From: Pseudomonas lijiangensis
GTDB taxonomy: Bacteria > Pseudomonadota > Gammaproteobacteria > Pseudomonadales > Pseudomonadaceae
Length of the DNA stretch: 64,000 nt
Direction: 5' to 3'
NCBI RefSeq assembly: GCF_018968705.1
Contig: NZ_CP076668.1
Location: forward strand, 682,001 to 746,000
The notes under the pieces are model-generated. The model ran no database searches. It saw only the letters and a program-made list of their open reading frames with translations, and was not told where the DNA came from. The position numbers were made by a program, and so were the translations under genes. Below are positions 46,623-55,340 of this stretch, piece after piece (position 1 is the stretch's first letter; each line of letters opens with the position of its first letter).

Positions 46623-47717
46623 TTACTTCGGCAGCTCTGCCTTGATCCCTTCAACGTAGTAGTTCATCGAGGCCAGCTCGGCATTGGTGGCGACCTTGCC
46701 TTCGGGGATCTTCACGGCGCCTGTCTGGTCCTTGATCGGGCCGGTGAAGGGATGGAATTCACCGCTCTCGATGCTGGCGATGATCTTCTGGGCTTCGGCT
46801 TTCACGTCAGCCGGGACGATATCGCTGATCGGCAGCTCAACCGTGCCTTCCTTCAGGCCGCCCCAGTAGTCCTGAGGTTTCCAGGTTCCGGCAATCACCC
46901 CTTCGGTGGCCTGGATGTAATGCGGGCCCCAGTTGTTGACGATGGACGTCAGGACTGCCTTGGGTCCGAAGTGCGCCATGTCCGAAGCGTAGCCGACTGC
47001 GTAGACGCCACGGCGCTCGGCGGTCTGGATCGGGGCCGGGCTGTCGGTGTGCTGGAACACCACGTCCACGCCCTGATCGATCAGGGCGTTGGCGGCATCG
47101 GCTTCCTTGCCCGGATCGAACCAGGAGTTGACCCACACCACCTTGATCTCAGTACCTGGGTTGTACTTGTTCAGGGCCAGCTGGATGGCGTCGATATCGC
47201 GCAGGACTTCCGGGATCGGGAACGAGGCGACATAACCGATCTTCTTGGTCTTGGTCATCTTCGCCGCCAGGAAGCCGCCTACATAGCGACCTTCATAGGT
47301 ACGGGCCAGGTAAGTGCCCATGTTCTTGTCCTGCTTGTAGCCGGTGGCGTGCTCGAACTTCACCTTCGGGAACTGCTTGGCGACTTTCAGCGTCGGGTTC
47401 ATGTAGCCGAATGAGGTACTGAAAATCAGGTCGAAGCCGCCCTTGGCCATATTGCGAATCACGCGCTCGGCGTCCGCACCTTCCGGCACGTTCTCGACGT
47501 AACTGCTGCTGACCTTGTCGCCCAGCGCCGCGACCATCGCCTTGCGGCCCTGCTCGTGTTGATAGGTCCAGCCGTGGTCGCCGATAGGGCCGATGTAGAC
47601 GAAGCCGACTTTCAGAGGATCGGCAGCCGAAGCGAGCAGACTGGAACCCAGGCCGACAACGGCAGCCATGGCACACAGCAGTTTTTTCAGAGGACGACGT
47701 GGGTTGGTCAGGTGCAT
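46623..47717 (-). CDS. BMP-family periplasmic/lipid-free nucleoside-binding protein
   Basis: 364 residues. Signal peptide (KKLLCAMAAVVGLGSSLLASAA) then the BMP/PnrA fold: LKVGFVYIGPIGDHGWTYQHEQGR, FDLIFSTSFGYMNP, KIGYVASFPIPEVLRDIDA, VDVVFQHTDSPAP. Family members bind purine nucleosides or bases. No lipobox Cys is seen. Its natural partners, an ATPase and two permeases of the same class, lie 8.7 kb away (56380-59971). ATG at 47717; the longer frame to 47804 is unsupported. Confidence 0.9.
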   Translation of the reverse strand: MHLTNPRRPLKKLLCAMAAVVGLGSSLLASAADPLKVGFVYIGPIGDHGWTYQHEQGRKAMVAALGDKVSSSYVENVPEGADAERVIRNMAKGGFDLIFSTSFGYMNPTLKVAKQFPKVKFEHATGYKQDKNMGTYLARTYEGRYVGGFLAAKMTKTKKIGYVASFPIPEVLRDIDAIQLALNKYNPGTEIKVVWVNSWFDPGKEADAANALIDQGVDVVFQHTDSPAPIQTAERRGVYAVGYASDMAHFGPKAVLTSIVNNWGPHYIQATEGVIAGTWKPQDYWGGLKEGTVELPISDIVPADVKAEAQKIIASIESGEFHPFTGPIKDQTGAVKIPEGKVATNAELASMNYYVEGIKAELPK

Positions 47718-47884
47718 CGGGTCTAGCTCCTTGCAATCTTGTTGGCATGACCGACTAAGCGGGGTATGCCTCCAGCCAATGCAAATAACTGACCACAAAG
47801 ACAACTTGTGACGGACTGCCGTTTCCCGGCTTCAAGGCCCGTCGCGGCATGCAGCCCGAAGGTGCAGAAGCGCTTGCCGCGCTT

Positions 47885-48676
47885 CTAACTGGTGCAGCGG
47901 GTGCTGCGCTCGACAATGCACATCGGCGTGCCTGCCACCGGCTCACGCATGATCTGCACCTGCACATCGAAAACCCGGCTCACCAGCTCGGCATCCAGCA
48001 CTTCGTCGGGCGTTCCGCTGGCCACCAGACGTCCCGCCTGCATCACCGCCATATGGTCGGCATAACGGCAGGCCTGGTTGATGTCGTGAAGCACGGTAAT
48101 GACCGTCTTGCCCTCGGCGCTGAGCTGACGCATCAGGTCCAGCAGTTCCACCTGATGGCTGATGTCCAGGTAAGTGGTGGGCTCATCCAGCAGAACGATG
48201 GCGGCATCCTGCGCCAGCACCATCGCCAGCCAGGCCCGTTGACGCTGCCCGCCGGACAGATCGGAAAGAGGGCGCTCGGCCAGGGTTTCCAGCTCCATGC
48301 GCTGCAGGGCCTGATCGACACTGCTGCGGTCGGCACCGCTCAAACGTCCCCACAGGCTGTTATGGGGGCTGCGCCCGTAAGCCACGAGTTGCCGCACGCT
48401 GACGCCTTCGGGAATTGGCAGCACCTGCGGCAGAAAGGCAATCTTGCGCGCCAGTTCCCGTGGCGAAAGCTGCGCATAGGCCTGGCCGTCCAGGCTCAGC
48501 TTGCCCGCCTGCGGGATGAGAATCCGCGCAAAGGCCTTGAGCAGGGTGGACTTGCCGCAGCCGTTGGGGCCGATCAATGCCGTGACCTTGCCGGGCGGCG
48601 GGCTGAACGACAGCGCCTGGACGATACGGGTATCGCCGTAGCCGATGTCGAGTTGCTGTGCCTGGAGAATGCTCAT
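47885..48676 (-). CDS. fecE: Iron-siderophore/citrate ABC transporter ATPase (FecE-like)
   Basis: 263 residues: Walker A LIGPNGCGKSTLLKAF, Q-loop region FLPQVLPIPEGVSVRQLVAYGR, signature LSGGQRQRAWLAMVLAQ, Walker B IVLLDEPTTYLDISHQ, and H-loop ITVLHDINQACRYAD. This is the FecE/FepC branch for ferric chelates. Last gene of the four-gene importer operon, 4 bp after the second permease. The exact chelate cannot be told from sequence. Confidence 0.88.
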   Translation of the reverse strand: MSILQAQQLDIGYGDTRIVQALSFSPPPGKVTALIGPNGCGKSTLLKAFARILIPQAGKLSLDGQAYAQLSPRELARKIAFLPQVLPIPEGVSVRQLVAYGRSPHNSLWGRLSGADRSSVDQALQRMELETLAERPLSDLSGGQRQRAWLAMVLAQDAAIVLLDEPTTYLDISHQVELLDLMRQLSAEGKTVITVLHDINQACRYADHMAVMQAGRLVASGTPDEVLDAELVSRVFDVQVQIMREPVAGTPMCIVERSTRCTS

Positions 48677-48680
48677 GGAA

Positions 48681-49649
48681 TCAACCTTTGAATCGTGCCA
48701 GCAGCCAGAGGAAATACGGGGCACCGATCACCGCCGTGAGGATGCCGGCAGGAATCTCGCTGGGCGCGATCAGCGTGCGCCCAAGGGTGTCGGCCAGTAC
48801 CAGCAACAGCGAGCCCAGCAGCATCGAGGCCGGTAACAGATATTGATGATGACCGCCCACCAGACGCCGGGCCATGTGCGGGGCGACCAGCCCCACGAAG
48901 CCCACCGGGCCGATGATGCCGACGCCTGCACTGGTCAGCAGTACAGCACCGCCCATGGTCAGCCAGCGGATACGCTTCAAACCGGTACCAAGGCTCTGGG
49001 CGGCTTCGTCACCCAGGCCGATCAGGTTCAGGGGCTTGGCCAGCAGCAGGCAGGCGGGTATCAGCAGCAGAAACGGCAAGGCCAGCCAGACGTGGTGCCA
49101 GTTGCGACTCCACAGACTGCCGGTCAGGGCCAGCAGGGCAGTGTTGATGTCCAGCGGGTTGGACAGGATCAGAAACTCGGTGATGCTCGACAATGTCACT
49201 GCAATCGCCACCCCGGACAGCGCGAACCGTACGCCGGAAAACTGTACGCCGGTGTTGTACAGCGCCAGCAGCAAGGCACCGGCCGCGCCACCCAGGCACG
49301 CCACCAGCGGCAACCAGGCCACCGGCATCTGTGGAAAACCTATGATTGCGATGGTCAGCGCCAGACCGGCACCCTGAGTGACACCGAGGATTTCCGGCGA
49401 GGCCAGCGGGTTGCGGATCACGCCTTGGACGATGGCACCGGCCAGCCCGAAGGCGCTGCCGGTCAGAATGGCGATCAGCCCGCGTGGCAGCCGATGGTTC
49501 CAGACCTCGAAGTCCTTGCTGTCGTGGGCGATCAAGTGATCGAACACCGCGCCGGGTGTCAGCCAGACCGTGCCCGCGCTCAGGCTGAGCAGCAGCGCAA
49601 GCAGTAACAGCGCGAGCAGAATCAGCAATCTCGAACGTGGCTGATTCAT
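48681..49649 (-). CDS. fecD: Iron-chelate ABC permease (FecD-like)
   Basis: 322 residues of the FecCD/BtuC permease fold with about nine or ten membrane helices. Conserved: FGLAGAIVQGVIRNPLASPEILGVTQGAGL and GPVGFVGLVAPHMARRLVGGHHQYLLPAS. Overlaps the upstream permease by 4 bases (ATGA), so the two are made together as a heterodimer. Confidence 0.9.
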   Translation of the reverse strand: MNQPRSRLLILLALLLLALLLSLSAGTVWLTPGAVFDHLIAHDSKDFEVWNHRLPRGLIAILTGSAFGLAGAIVQGVIRNPLASPEILGVTQGAGLALTIAIIGFPQMPVAWLPLVACLGGAAGALLLALYNTGVQFSGVRFALSGVAIAVTLSSITEFLILSNPLDINTALLALTGSLWSRNWHHVWLALPFLLLIPACLLLAKPLNLIGLGDEAAQSLGTGLKRIRWLTMGGAVLLTSAGVGIIGPVGFVGLVAPHMARRLVGGHHQYLLPASMLLGSLLLVLADTLGRTLIAPSEIPAGILTAVIGAPYFLWLLARFKG

Positions 49650-50635
49650 AGCGTGCGCCTTGCCAGAAACAGAAAGAACGGCGCGCCGATCAGCGCCGTG
49701 ACCACACCGGCCGGCGTTTCTACAGGAAAGGCCACGGCCCGGCTGATCAGGTCCGAGGCCAGCACAATCCCTGCACCCAGCCCGGCGCTGATGGGGATCA
49801 GCCAGCGGTAGTCGTTACCCAGCCATTGGCGGGCGATGTTGGGCGCAATCAGGCCGACAAAGGCAATCGGCCCCACGGCACAGACACTGGCACCCACCAG
49901 CAACAGGCTGACAACGAACACCAGAAAACGCAGCGCGCCGATCCGCACGCCCAGGGAGCGTGCGGCATCTTCGCCCAGGTTGATGAGGTTCAGGCGTGGC
50001 GCACAGGCAACTGCCAGGACCAGGCCGATCAGGGTGCAAGGCCAGAGCAACTGCAATTGTTCTGCGCCCACATTGGCCAGCGAGCCGGCCAGCCAGTTGA
50101 GGACACTTTGCGCCTGGGCTTCCACCAGAATCACGGTCAGCCGGGTCAGCGCCGCACACAGTGCAGCCACTGCCACACCGGCCAGTACCAGTCTGCCCTG
50201 AGCGGTGGCAGGCGACCATGCACCGCCGAGGCTGAACACCGTGATCCACGCCAGCGCGCCGCCAATGGCTGTCATCAGCAAGGCGCCGCCAGGGAAGGGC
50301 GGAGTGACAAGACCTGTGGAAAACAGCGCGAGCCCCAGAGCCGCGCCCGCCGTCACACCAAACAGCGACGGCGAAGCCAGTCGGTTACGGGTGATGCCCT
50401 GCATCAAGGCACCGGCGACACCAAGGCACGCACCGACCAGCGCAGCACACACCGCTCGGGGCACCCGCAGTTGCGCCACGATGTAAGCGATGTTGCCGCC
50501 TTCGCGCCCGAGGGTGAACAGGCCGTTCCACGCATCGATCTGCCGGATGCTGAACGGCGACAGCGCGAACAGCGACGCCCAGAACAGGCCCAGGCACGTC
50601 ACGGCAATCACTGCCGCCATCAGCCAGCGGCGCAT
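49646..50635 (-). CDS. fecC: Iron-chelate ABC permease (FecC-like)
   Basis: 329 residues, FecCD family. Conserved LGVAGALMQGITRNRLASPSLFGVTAGAALG, GPIAFVGLIAPNIARQWLGNDYRWLIP and a terminal VETPAGVVTALIGAPFFLFL. Starts immediately after the binding-protein stop and overlaps fecD-like. Paralogue of the downstream permease. Confidence 0.9.
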   Translation of the reverse strand: MRRWLMAAVIAVTCLGLFWASLFALSPFSIRQIDAWNGLFTLGREGGNIAYIVAQLRVPRAVCAALVGACLGVAGALMQGITRNRLASPSLFGVTAGAALGLALFSTGLVTPPFPGGALLMTAIGGALAWITVFSLGGAWSPATAQGRLVLAGVAVAALCAALTRLTVILVEAQAQSVLNWLAGSLANVGAEQLQLLWPCTLIGLVLAVACAPRLNLINLGEDAARSLGVRIGALRFLVFVVSLLLVGASVCAVGPIAFVGLIAPNIARQWLGNDYRWLIPISAGLGAGIVLASDLISRAVAFPVETPAGVVTALIGAPFFLFLARRTL

Positions 50636-51556
50636 TTATGGATTCAGTACGGCCTTGCCGCCCTTGAGAATGGCCAGGGTGTCATCGGCGATCTGCTCGG
50701 AAGCCATGATGCCGCGATTGCGCGCCCAGCTATCGCCATCGACTTCAGCGACCTGCTTGTTGCGCACTGCACCCAGCACCTGCCAGAGCGGTTGCTTGCT
50801 CCAGGTGTCCACAAGGCTGGGACGACGATAGTGGCCGACCAGCAGCCAGCCCGGATCCAGAGCCAGCAACTGCTCAAGGCTGACGAACTCGGTCGGTGCC
50901 GCGTTCTTGCGTACTTCAGGGACTTGCAGACCGATGGCCTGCAACACGCTGCCCGCGTAGGAGTGCGGGCCATGGACCGAGAAGCTGTCTTCACGGGCAA
51001 CCCCGAACAGCGCCTTGGTGTTGGCCGGGATCTGCGCTGCGATGTCTTTGAGGTGTTTGCGGTTTTCGGCAATCCGCGCCTGCATCTGCGGGCCTTTGCC
51101 CAAGGCGACGCCAATCAGTTCGGCGGATTTCAGGCTGCCTTCATAGTCTTCGCCACGCGACGGCAACATCAGCGTTGGCGCGAGGCTGGCCAGGTCGTTG
51201 TACAGCGCCTGATGGCGACCGAGGTCGGCAATGATCAGGTCTGGCTTGAGGCGGGCAATCACTTCGATATTGGGCTGCGAGCGCAGGCCCACCGACTGCC
51301 ATTCACCCACGGCCTTGCGCACCTTGGGCAGCACGCGGTTGGCATCGCCGTCATCGGCAGCACCGACCGGTGTCACGCCAACCGAGGCCAGCCCGTCGAG
51401 AAAGGAAAACTCCAGCACCACCACGCGCTTGGGCGCGTCCGGCAGATGGACCTTGTGTTGGCCGTCATCGATATCGATGGGCGCTGCCTGAGCGACGCTG
51501 GCCGAGAGAGCCAGCAGACCGCAAGCCAGCAGACGGGAAAGGCGGGAAGTACGCAT
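50636..51556 (-). CDS. fecB: Iron-chelate ABC periplasmic binding protein (FecB-like)
   Basis: 306 residues. Signal peptide (LSRLLACGLLALSASVAQA), then the TroA-type fold of ferric-chelate binders: RVVVLEFSFLDGLASVGVTPVGAADD, RLKPDLIIAD, PTEFVSLEQLLALDPGWLLVGH and a closing ASEQIADDTLAILKGG. First gene of the operon. No fecA receptor, fecIR or siderophore genes are in the window. A weak Fur-like dyad (AAATGACTTTTGATCAT) lies about 75 bp upstream. Confidence 0.88.
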   Translation of the reverse strand: MRTSRLSRLLACGLLALSASVAQAAPIDIDDGQHKVHLPDAPKRVVVLEFSFLDGLASVGVTPVGAADDGDANRVLPKVRKAVGEWQSVGLRSQPNIEVIARLKPDLIIADLGRHQALYNDLASLAPTLMLPSRGEDYEGSLKSAELIGVALGKGPQMQARIAENRKHLKDIAAQIPANTKALFGVAREDSFSVHGPHSYAGSVLQAIGLQVPEVRKNAAPTEFVSLEQLLALDPGWLLVGHYRRPSLVDTWSKQPLWQVLGAVRNKQVAEVDGDSWARNRGIMASEQIADDTLAILKGGKAVLNP

Positions 51557-51782
51557 GGGCAATACCTTTGTAGCGGAAACAGTCGTGCCAGAGGGCACGA
51601 AGAAAACGGCGGGCACTATTTCATATCGAGGCGGCATGATCAAAAGTCATTTGCCCATGAGGTTGGTTCTCGTCTGTCCTGCTTTATGAAACCTTTTGTC
51701 ACAAACCCCACTCTCAACCACTTCATCACTACTGACCTTCAAGGATGTCACGCGACAATCTGTCGCAAGGGCATGGACTCTA

Positions 51783-52874
51783 ATGGGCTCATTACTCAGG
51801 CAAGAAAAGTTTCTGTTGCTGGCGATCATCGCCACGTTTGTCGCCTATCCCCTGGAGCATGTGCTGCTGGGCAATGGCCAGACGGTGGCGCTGATTGCCG
51901 GGCTGGCGCTGGTGGGCTTCATCGTCTGCGCCTCGTTGCGGGTGGCGCATCATGCCGAGCAACTGGCGGAGAAAGTCGGTGACCCTTACGGCACCATGAT
52001 CCTGACCCTTTCGGCGGTGCTGGTCGAAGTGGTGATCCTGGCGATCATGATGAGCAACGAGCCGTCACCGACCCTGGTGCGTGACACGATCTACGCCGCC
52101 GTGATGCTGGATATCAACGGCATCCTCGGGCTGGCGGCCCTGATGGGCGGCCTCAAGCATGGCGAGCAGGCCTACAACGATAATTCGGCGCGCACCTACA
52201 GCGTGATGATCCTGACCGCCATGGGCGTGTCGATGGTGGTGCCCGAGTTCATTCCCAAGGGTGACTGGAAACTGTATTCGGCATTCACCATCGGCGCGAT
52301 GATTGTGCTGTACACCTTGTTTCTGCGCATGCAGGTCGGGCCGCACAGTTATTTTTTCAGCTACAGCTATCCCGAGAAAAACAGACGCAAGGATCAGCCT
52401 GAAGAGCAGAGCGAATCGATCAGCCTGACACGCTCCATCGTGACGCTGGTGTTGGGCGTGGTGGTGATCGGGGCCCTGGCGGAAGTGATGTCCAAGACCA
52501 TCGACCTTGGGCTGGAAGGCTCGGGAGCACCGCCCGTGCTCACGGCGATTCTGGTGGCGGCGATTTCTGCTGCCCCGGAGATCCTGACCGCCTTGCGTGC
52601 CGCTTTGGCCAACCGCATGCAGTCGGTGGTCAACATTGCCTTGGGTGCCTCGCTGTCCACCGTGATCCTGACGGTTCCGGCGATGGAAGCGATGGCGCTC
52701 TACAGCGGACAACCGTTCCAGATGGCCATGACTCCTGTGCAAACCGTGATGGTCTTCATCACGCTTCTGGTCTGCGCCATCAACCTCAATGACGGAGAAA
52801 CCAACGCCATCGAGGGCATGACGCATTTCGTGTTGTTCGCGACCTTCATCATGCTCTCGTGCCTCGGCTTGTAG
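51783..52874 (+). CDS. chaA: Calcium/sodium:proton antiporter ChaA
   Basis: 363 residues with about 11 membrane segments and the two CaCA exchanger repeats: LTLSAVLVEVVILAIMM near the N-terminus and ILVAAISAAPEILTALRAALANRMQSVVNIALGASLSTVILTVP later. A Lys/Arg/Glu-rich cytoplasmic loop (YPEKNRRKDQPEEQSES) separates them. The start MGSLLRQEKF at 51783 fits the family better than the TTG-initiated extension at 51696. REP-type repeats begin at the stop codon. Confidence 0.9.
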   Translation: MGSLLRQEKFLLLAIIATFVAYPLEHVLLGNGQTVALIAGLALVGFIVCASLRVAHHAEQLAEKVGDPYGTMILTLSAVLVEVVILAIMMSNEPSPTLVRDTIYAAVMLDINGILGLAALMGGLKHGEQAYNDNSARTYSVMILTAMGVSMVVPEFIPKGDWKLYSAFTIGAMIVLYTLFLRMQVGPHSYFFSYSYPEKNRRKDQPEEQSESISLTRSIVTLVLGVVVIGALAEVMSKTIDLGLEGSGAPPVLTAILVAAISAAPEILTALRAALANRMQSVVNIALGASLSTVILTVPAMEAMALYSGQPFQMAMTPVQTVMVFITLLVCAINLNDGETNAIEGMTHFVLFATFIMLSCLGL

Positions 52875-53055
52875 GACCGGATTTATCCGGGAAGAGGACA
52901 TTCCAGGCGATAGAGAGGCTGTGAATGCACAGGCCTTTTCCCGATCAGTTAAGGCATCAGTCTGTGGGACCGGATTTATCCGGGAAGAGGATATTCCAGG
53001 CGATAGAGATGTTGTGAATGTACAGGCCCTTTCCCGGATGAATCCGGTCCTACAT
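52874..53055. repeat. Tandemly duplicated REP-type element (copy E)
   Basis: Two direct copies about 93 bp apart (starts 52874 and 52967) of a ~72-bp unit beginning GGACCGGATTTATCCGGGAA and containing ATTCCAGGCGATAGAGA; they differ at a few bases. A GATCAGTTAAGGC arm sits between them. The second copy ends with CCGGATGAATCCGGTCCTAC, closing the hairpin. It lies between chaA and the convergent 8-oxoguanine deaminase gene. Confidence 0.85.
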
Positions 53056-54408
53056 CGCGTTCAACAGTTGGTGTGCGGCCTGGCGGTGATCGGCGATCAG
53101 TTGCTTCAGATCCAGGCCTTCGACCTGCCCATCCACCACTCGCCAACGGCCCGCGATCATCACCCGATCGGCCCGGTCAGCGCCGCACAGCAACAGCGCC
53201 GACAGCGGGTCATGGCTGCCGGAGAAGCGCAGTTCATCGAGCTTGAACAAGGCCAGATCTGCCTGCTTGCCCACGGCCAGTTCGCCAATATCGGTACGCC
53301 CCAACAACTGCGCCGACCCCTTGGTTGCCCAGCCCAGCACACGCTCTGGAGTAATGTCCTGCGCGCCGTAGCGTAGCCGCTGCAGATAGAGCGCCTGCCG
53401 CGCTTCGAGAATCATGTTTGAAGCATCGTTGGAGGCCGAGCCGTCGACACCAAGACCCAATGGCGCGCCGGCGGCGGTGAGGTCCAGCGTCGGACAGATG
53501 CCCGAAGCCAGACGCATGTTCGAGCTGGGGCAATGACAGATCCCGGTGCCTGCTGCACCAAGGCGCGCGATTTCATCAGGGTTGAAATGAATACCGTGTG
53601 CCAGCCAGGTGCGAGGTCCGAGCCAGCCGACGCTGTCCAGATAATCCACCGTGCGCAGCCCGAAGCGTTGCAGGCAGAAGTCCTCTTCATCCAGGGTTTC
53701 GGCCAGATGGGTATGCAGGCGCACATCGAGTTTCTGCGCCAGGGTAGCGCTCTCTGACATGATCTGCGGCGTCACCGAAAACGGCGAGCAGGGTGCCAGG
53801 GCAATCTGGATCTGCGCGCCGTCGCCGCGCTCATGGTACGTCTCGATCAGGCGCTGACTGTCGGCCAGGATCACTTCGCCCTGTTGCACCGTCTGTTGCG
53901 GCGGCAACCCGCCATCGGCTTCGCCCAGGCTCATGGAGCCCCGGGTCAGCATGGCGCGCATGCCCAGTTCCCGGACACTCTGCACCTGAATATCGATGGC
54001 CTGCTCCAGCCCATCGGGAAACAGATAGTGATGATCGGCCGCAGTGGTACAGCCCGACAGCAGCAACTCCACCAGCGCAACCTTACTGGCCAGAGCAAGT
54101 TTTTCCGGTGTCAGGCGCGCCCACACCGGGTACAGCGTCTTGAGCCACGGAAACAGAGGCTGATTCACCACCGGCGCCCAGGCACGGGTCAGGGTCTGAT
54201 AGAAGTGATGGTGCGTGTTGATCAGCCCCGGCAGCAGCACATGCTCCCGGGCATCGAACACTTGATCGCAGGGGAGGGAAGGTTGCTGACCGGCAGCCAG
54301 CAGCTCAACGATCACGCCATCCTCGACCACGAGCCCGCCACGGGCGTCCAGGTCATTGGCAGTGAAAACGGCAAGGGGATTTTTCAACCAGATACGGATC
54401 GCGGGCAT
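53050..54408 (-). CDS. 8-oxoguanine deaminase
   Basis: 452 residues, amidohydrolase superfamily: metal site NTHHHFYQTLTRAW, GCTTAADHHYLFPDG, VRLHTHLAETLDEEDFC, LAHGIHFNPDEIARL and GVDGSASNDASNMILEARQA (metal Asp). It matches the group typified by P. aeruginosa PA0142, shown to convert 8-oxoguanine to uric acid. AGGAG lies ahead of the ATG. It lies between the BMP-type transporter genes, supporting a purine salvage/breakdown role. Its stop overlaps the REP hairpin. Confidence 0.92.
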   Translation of the reverse strand: MPAIRIWLKNPLAVFTANDLDARGGLVVEDGVIVELLAAGQQPSLPCDQVFDAREHVLLPGLINTHHHFYQTLTRAWAPVVNQPLFPWLKTLYPVWARLTPEKLALASKVALVELLLSGCTTAADHHYLFPDGLEQAIDIQVQSVRELGMRAMLTRGSMSLGEADGGLPPQQTVQQGEVILADSQRLIETYHERGDGAQIQIALAPCSPFSVTPQIMSESATLAQKLDVRLHTHLAETLDEEDFCLQRFGLRTVDYLDSVGWLGPRTWLAHGIHFNPDEIARLGAAGTGICHCPSSNMRLASGICPTLDLTAAGAPLGLGVDGSASNDASNMILEARQALYLQRLRYGAQDITPERVLGWATKGSAQLLGRTDIGELAVGKQADLALFKLDELRFSGSHDPLSALLLCGADRADRVMIAGRWRVVDGQVEGLDLKQLIADHRQAAHQLLNAM

Positions 54409-54559
54409 GGGCCGGCTCCTCTGAAAGTGGGTTCAGGTTAGCCAGCTCAGTGTTGCCCTGTCTGCTGATCCAGGGTTGCCGGTGCTTGTGAACGATACAC
54501 GGGCAAGGCGAAGGAGTTTATTACTCGATCACCTCACAATCAAACATCAAACCCGAGCT

Positions 54560-54841
54560 TCATGCAGCGTCCAGATGCATGGAGACAACAAGCCCAGCGG
54601 ATGCCGCCAGATCGACCAGAGCATCAAGGCTGAACAGATCCACTCGCCCTGACTTCAGATTGGAAAAGCGGGGCTTGGTAATACCGAGGCGGGCAGCTTT
54701 TTCGGTATCGGTGCCCGGCCATTTCTTGATGGATTCATTCAGCTCGATCATGAGTACTGAACGTACCTTCAGGTGGGCTGCTTCCTGAGCGGTATCTGCC
54801 AGGGCATCCCAGACACTGGAAAATGTTTGCTCTTCGGTCAT
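54560..54841 (-). CDS. XRE-type antitoxin (HigA-like)
   Basis: 93 residues with a helix-turn-helix in TDTEKAARLGITKPRFSNLKSGRVDLFSLDALVDLAASAGL, the layout of the HTH_37 antitoxin group. Its gene starts 2 bp after the upstream toxin's stop, giving toxin-first (higBA) order. It would bind the toxin and repress the pair at the palindrome 55196-55213. Confidence 0.85.
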   Translation of the reverse strand: MTEEQTFSSVWDALADTAQEAAHLKVRSVLMIELNESIKKWPGTDTEKAARLGITKPRFSNLKSGRVDLFSLDALVDLAASAGLVVSMHLDAA

Positions 54842-54843
54842 GT

Positions 54844-55164
54844 TTAACCTCTCATCAAGTCACGCAGTCTTGCGGCTGCCAGATCAATATCCTGCTTCTC
54901 GGTCTTTTGCGTCTTCTTGCGAAATGCATGCAGGACATACACAGCATTTGGCAAGGTCGCCAGATAAATGACCCGAAAGGCACCTGACGCTTCACGCACA
55001 CGAATCTCTCTAACACCCGGACCAATGATTTTCATTGGTTTCCAGTCATCGGGTTCAATACCACGCTGTATGCAATCGAGTTGGAAGCCTGCAATCGATT
55101 GTGCTGCCAGCGGGAACCCACGTAATTGGTCGAGAGAGTCACCAAGAAATTTGAGTGGTTTCAT
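54844..55164 (-). CDS. RelE/HigB-superfamily toxin (phage Gp49-like)
   Basis: 106 residues starting MKPLKFLGDSLDQLRGFP. The core IIGPGVREIRVREASGAFRVIYLATLPNAVYVLHAFRKKTQKTEKQDIDLAAARLRDL carries the basic and aromatic residues typical of this mRNA-interferase group. The longer frame to 55308 passes through the operator and is not used. It inserts, with its antitoxin, between 8-oxoguanine deaminase and an SDR gene. Confidence 0.88.
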   Translation of the reverse strand: MKPLKFLGDSLDQLRGFPLAAQSIAGFQLDCIQRGIEPDDWKPMKIIGPGVREIRVREASGAFRVIYLATLPNAVYVLHAFRKKTQKTEKQDIDLAAARLRDLMRG

Positions 55165-55195
55165 GCTTCGCTGCCAATTTGGAAAGGAAGCGATT

Positions 55196-55213
55196 GTTAT
55201 CGAAACCGATAAC
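55196..55213. promoter_or_regulatory. Palindromic operator of the toxin-antitoxin pair
   Basis: GTTATCG-AAAC-CGATAAC, perfect 7-bp arms, centred 41 bp upstream of the toxin start. This is the usual place for autorepression by the XRE antitoxin. Confidence 0.7.
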
Positions 55214-55340
55214 TGGATTCTAGCAGCACTGTTTCTGTTGTGTGCAGGAAAAAGCTGAGAGGATTGTGAGTCATCGCCATTCATGAACAGTCCTGCTCTG
55301 GAAGCCAAAGCAGAACTCGCTCACCTGTCAGCGTGTTGCT

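Noticed and set aside
51628..51650. Fur box upstream of the iron-chelate importer
   Set aside because: The dyad is imperfect and poorly matches the 19-bp Fur consensus; kept only as a weak note.
52874..53055. CRISPR array
   Set aside because: Only two long similar copies with internal palindromes and no unique spacers of regular size; these are REP-type repeats.
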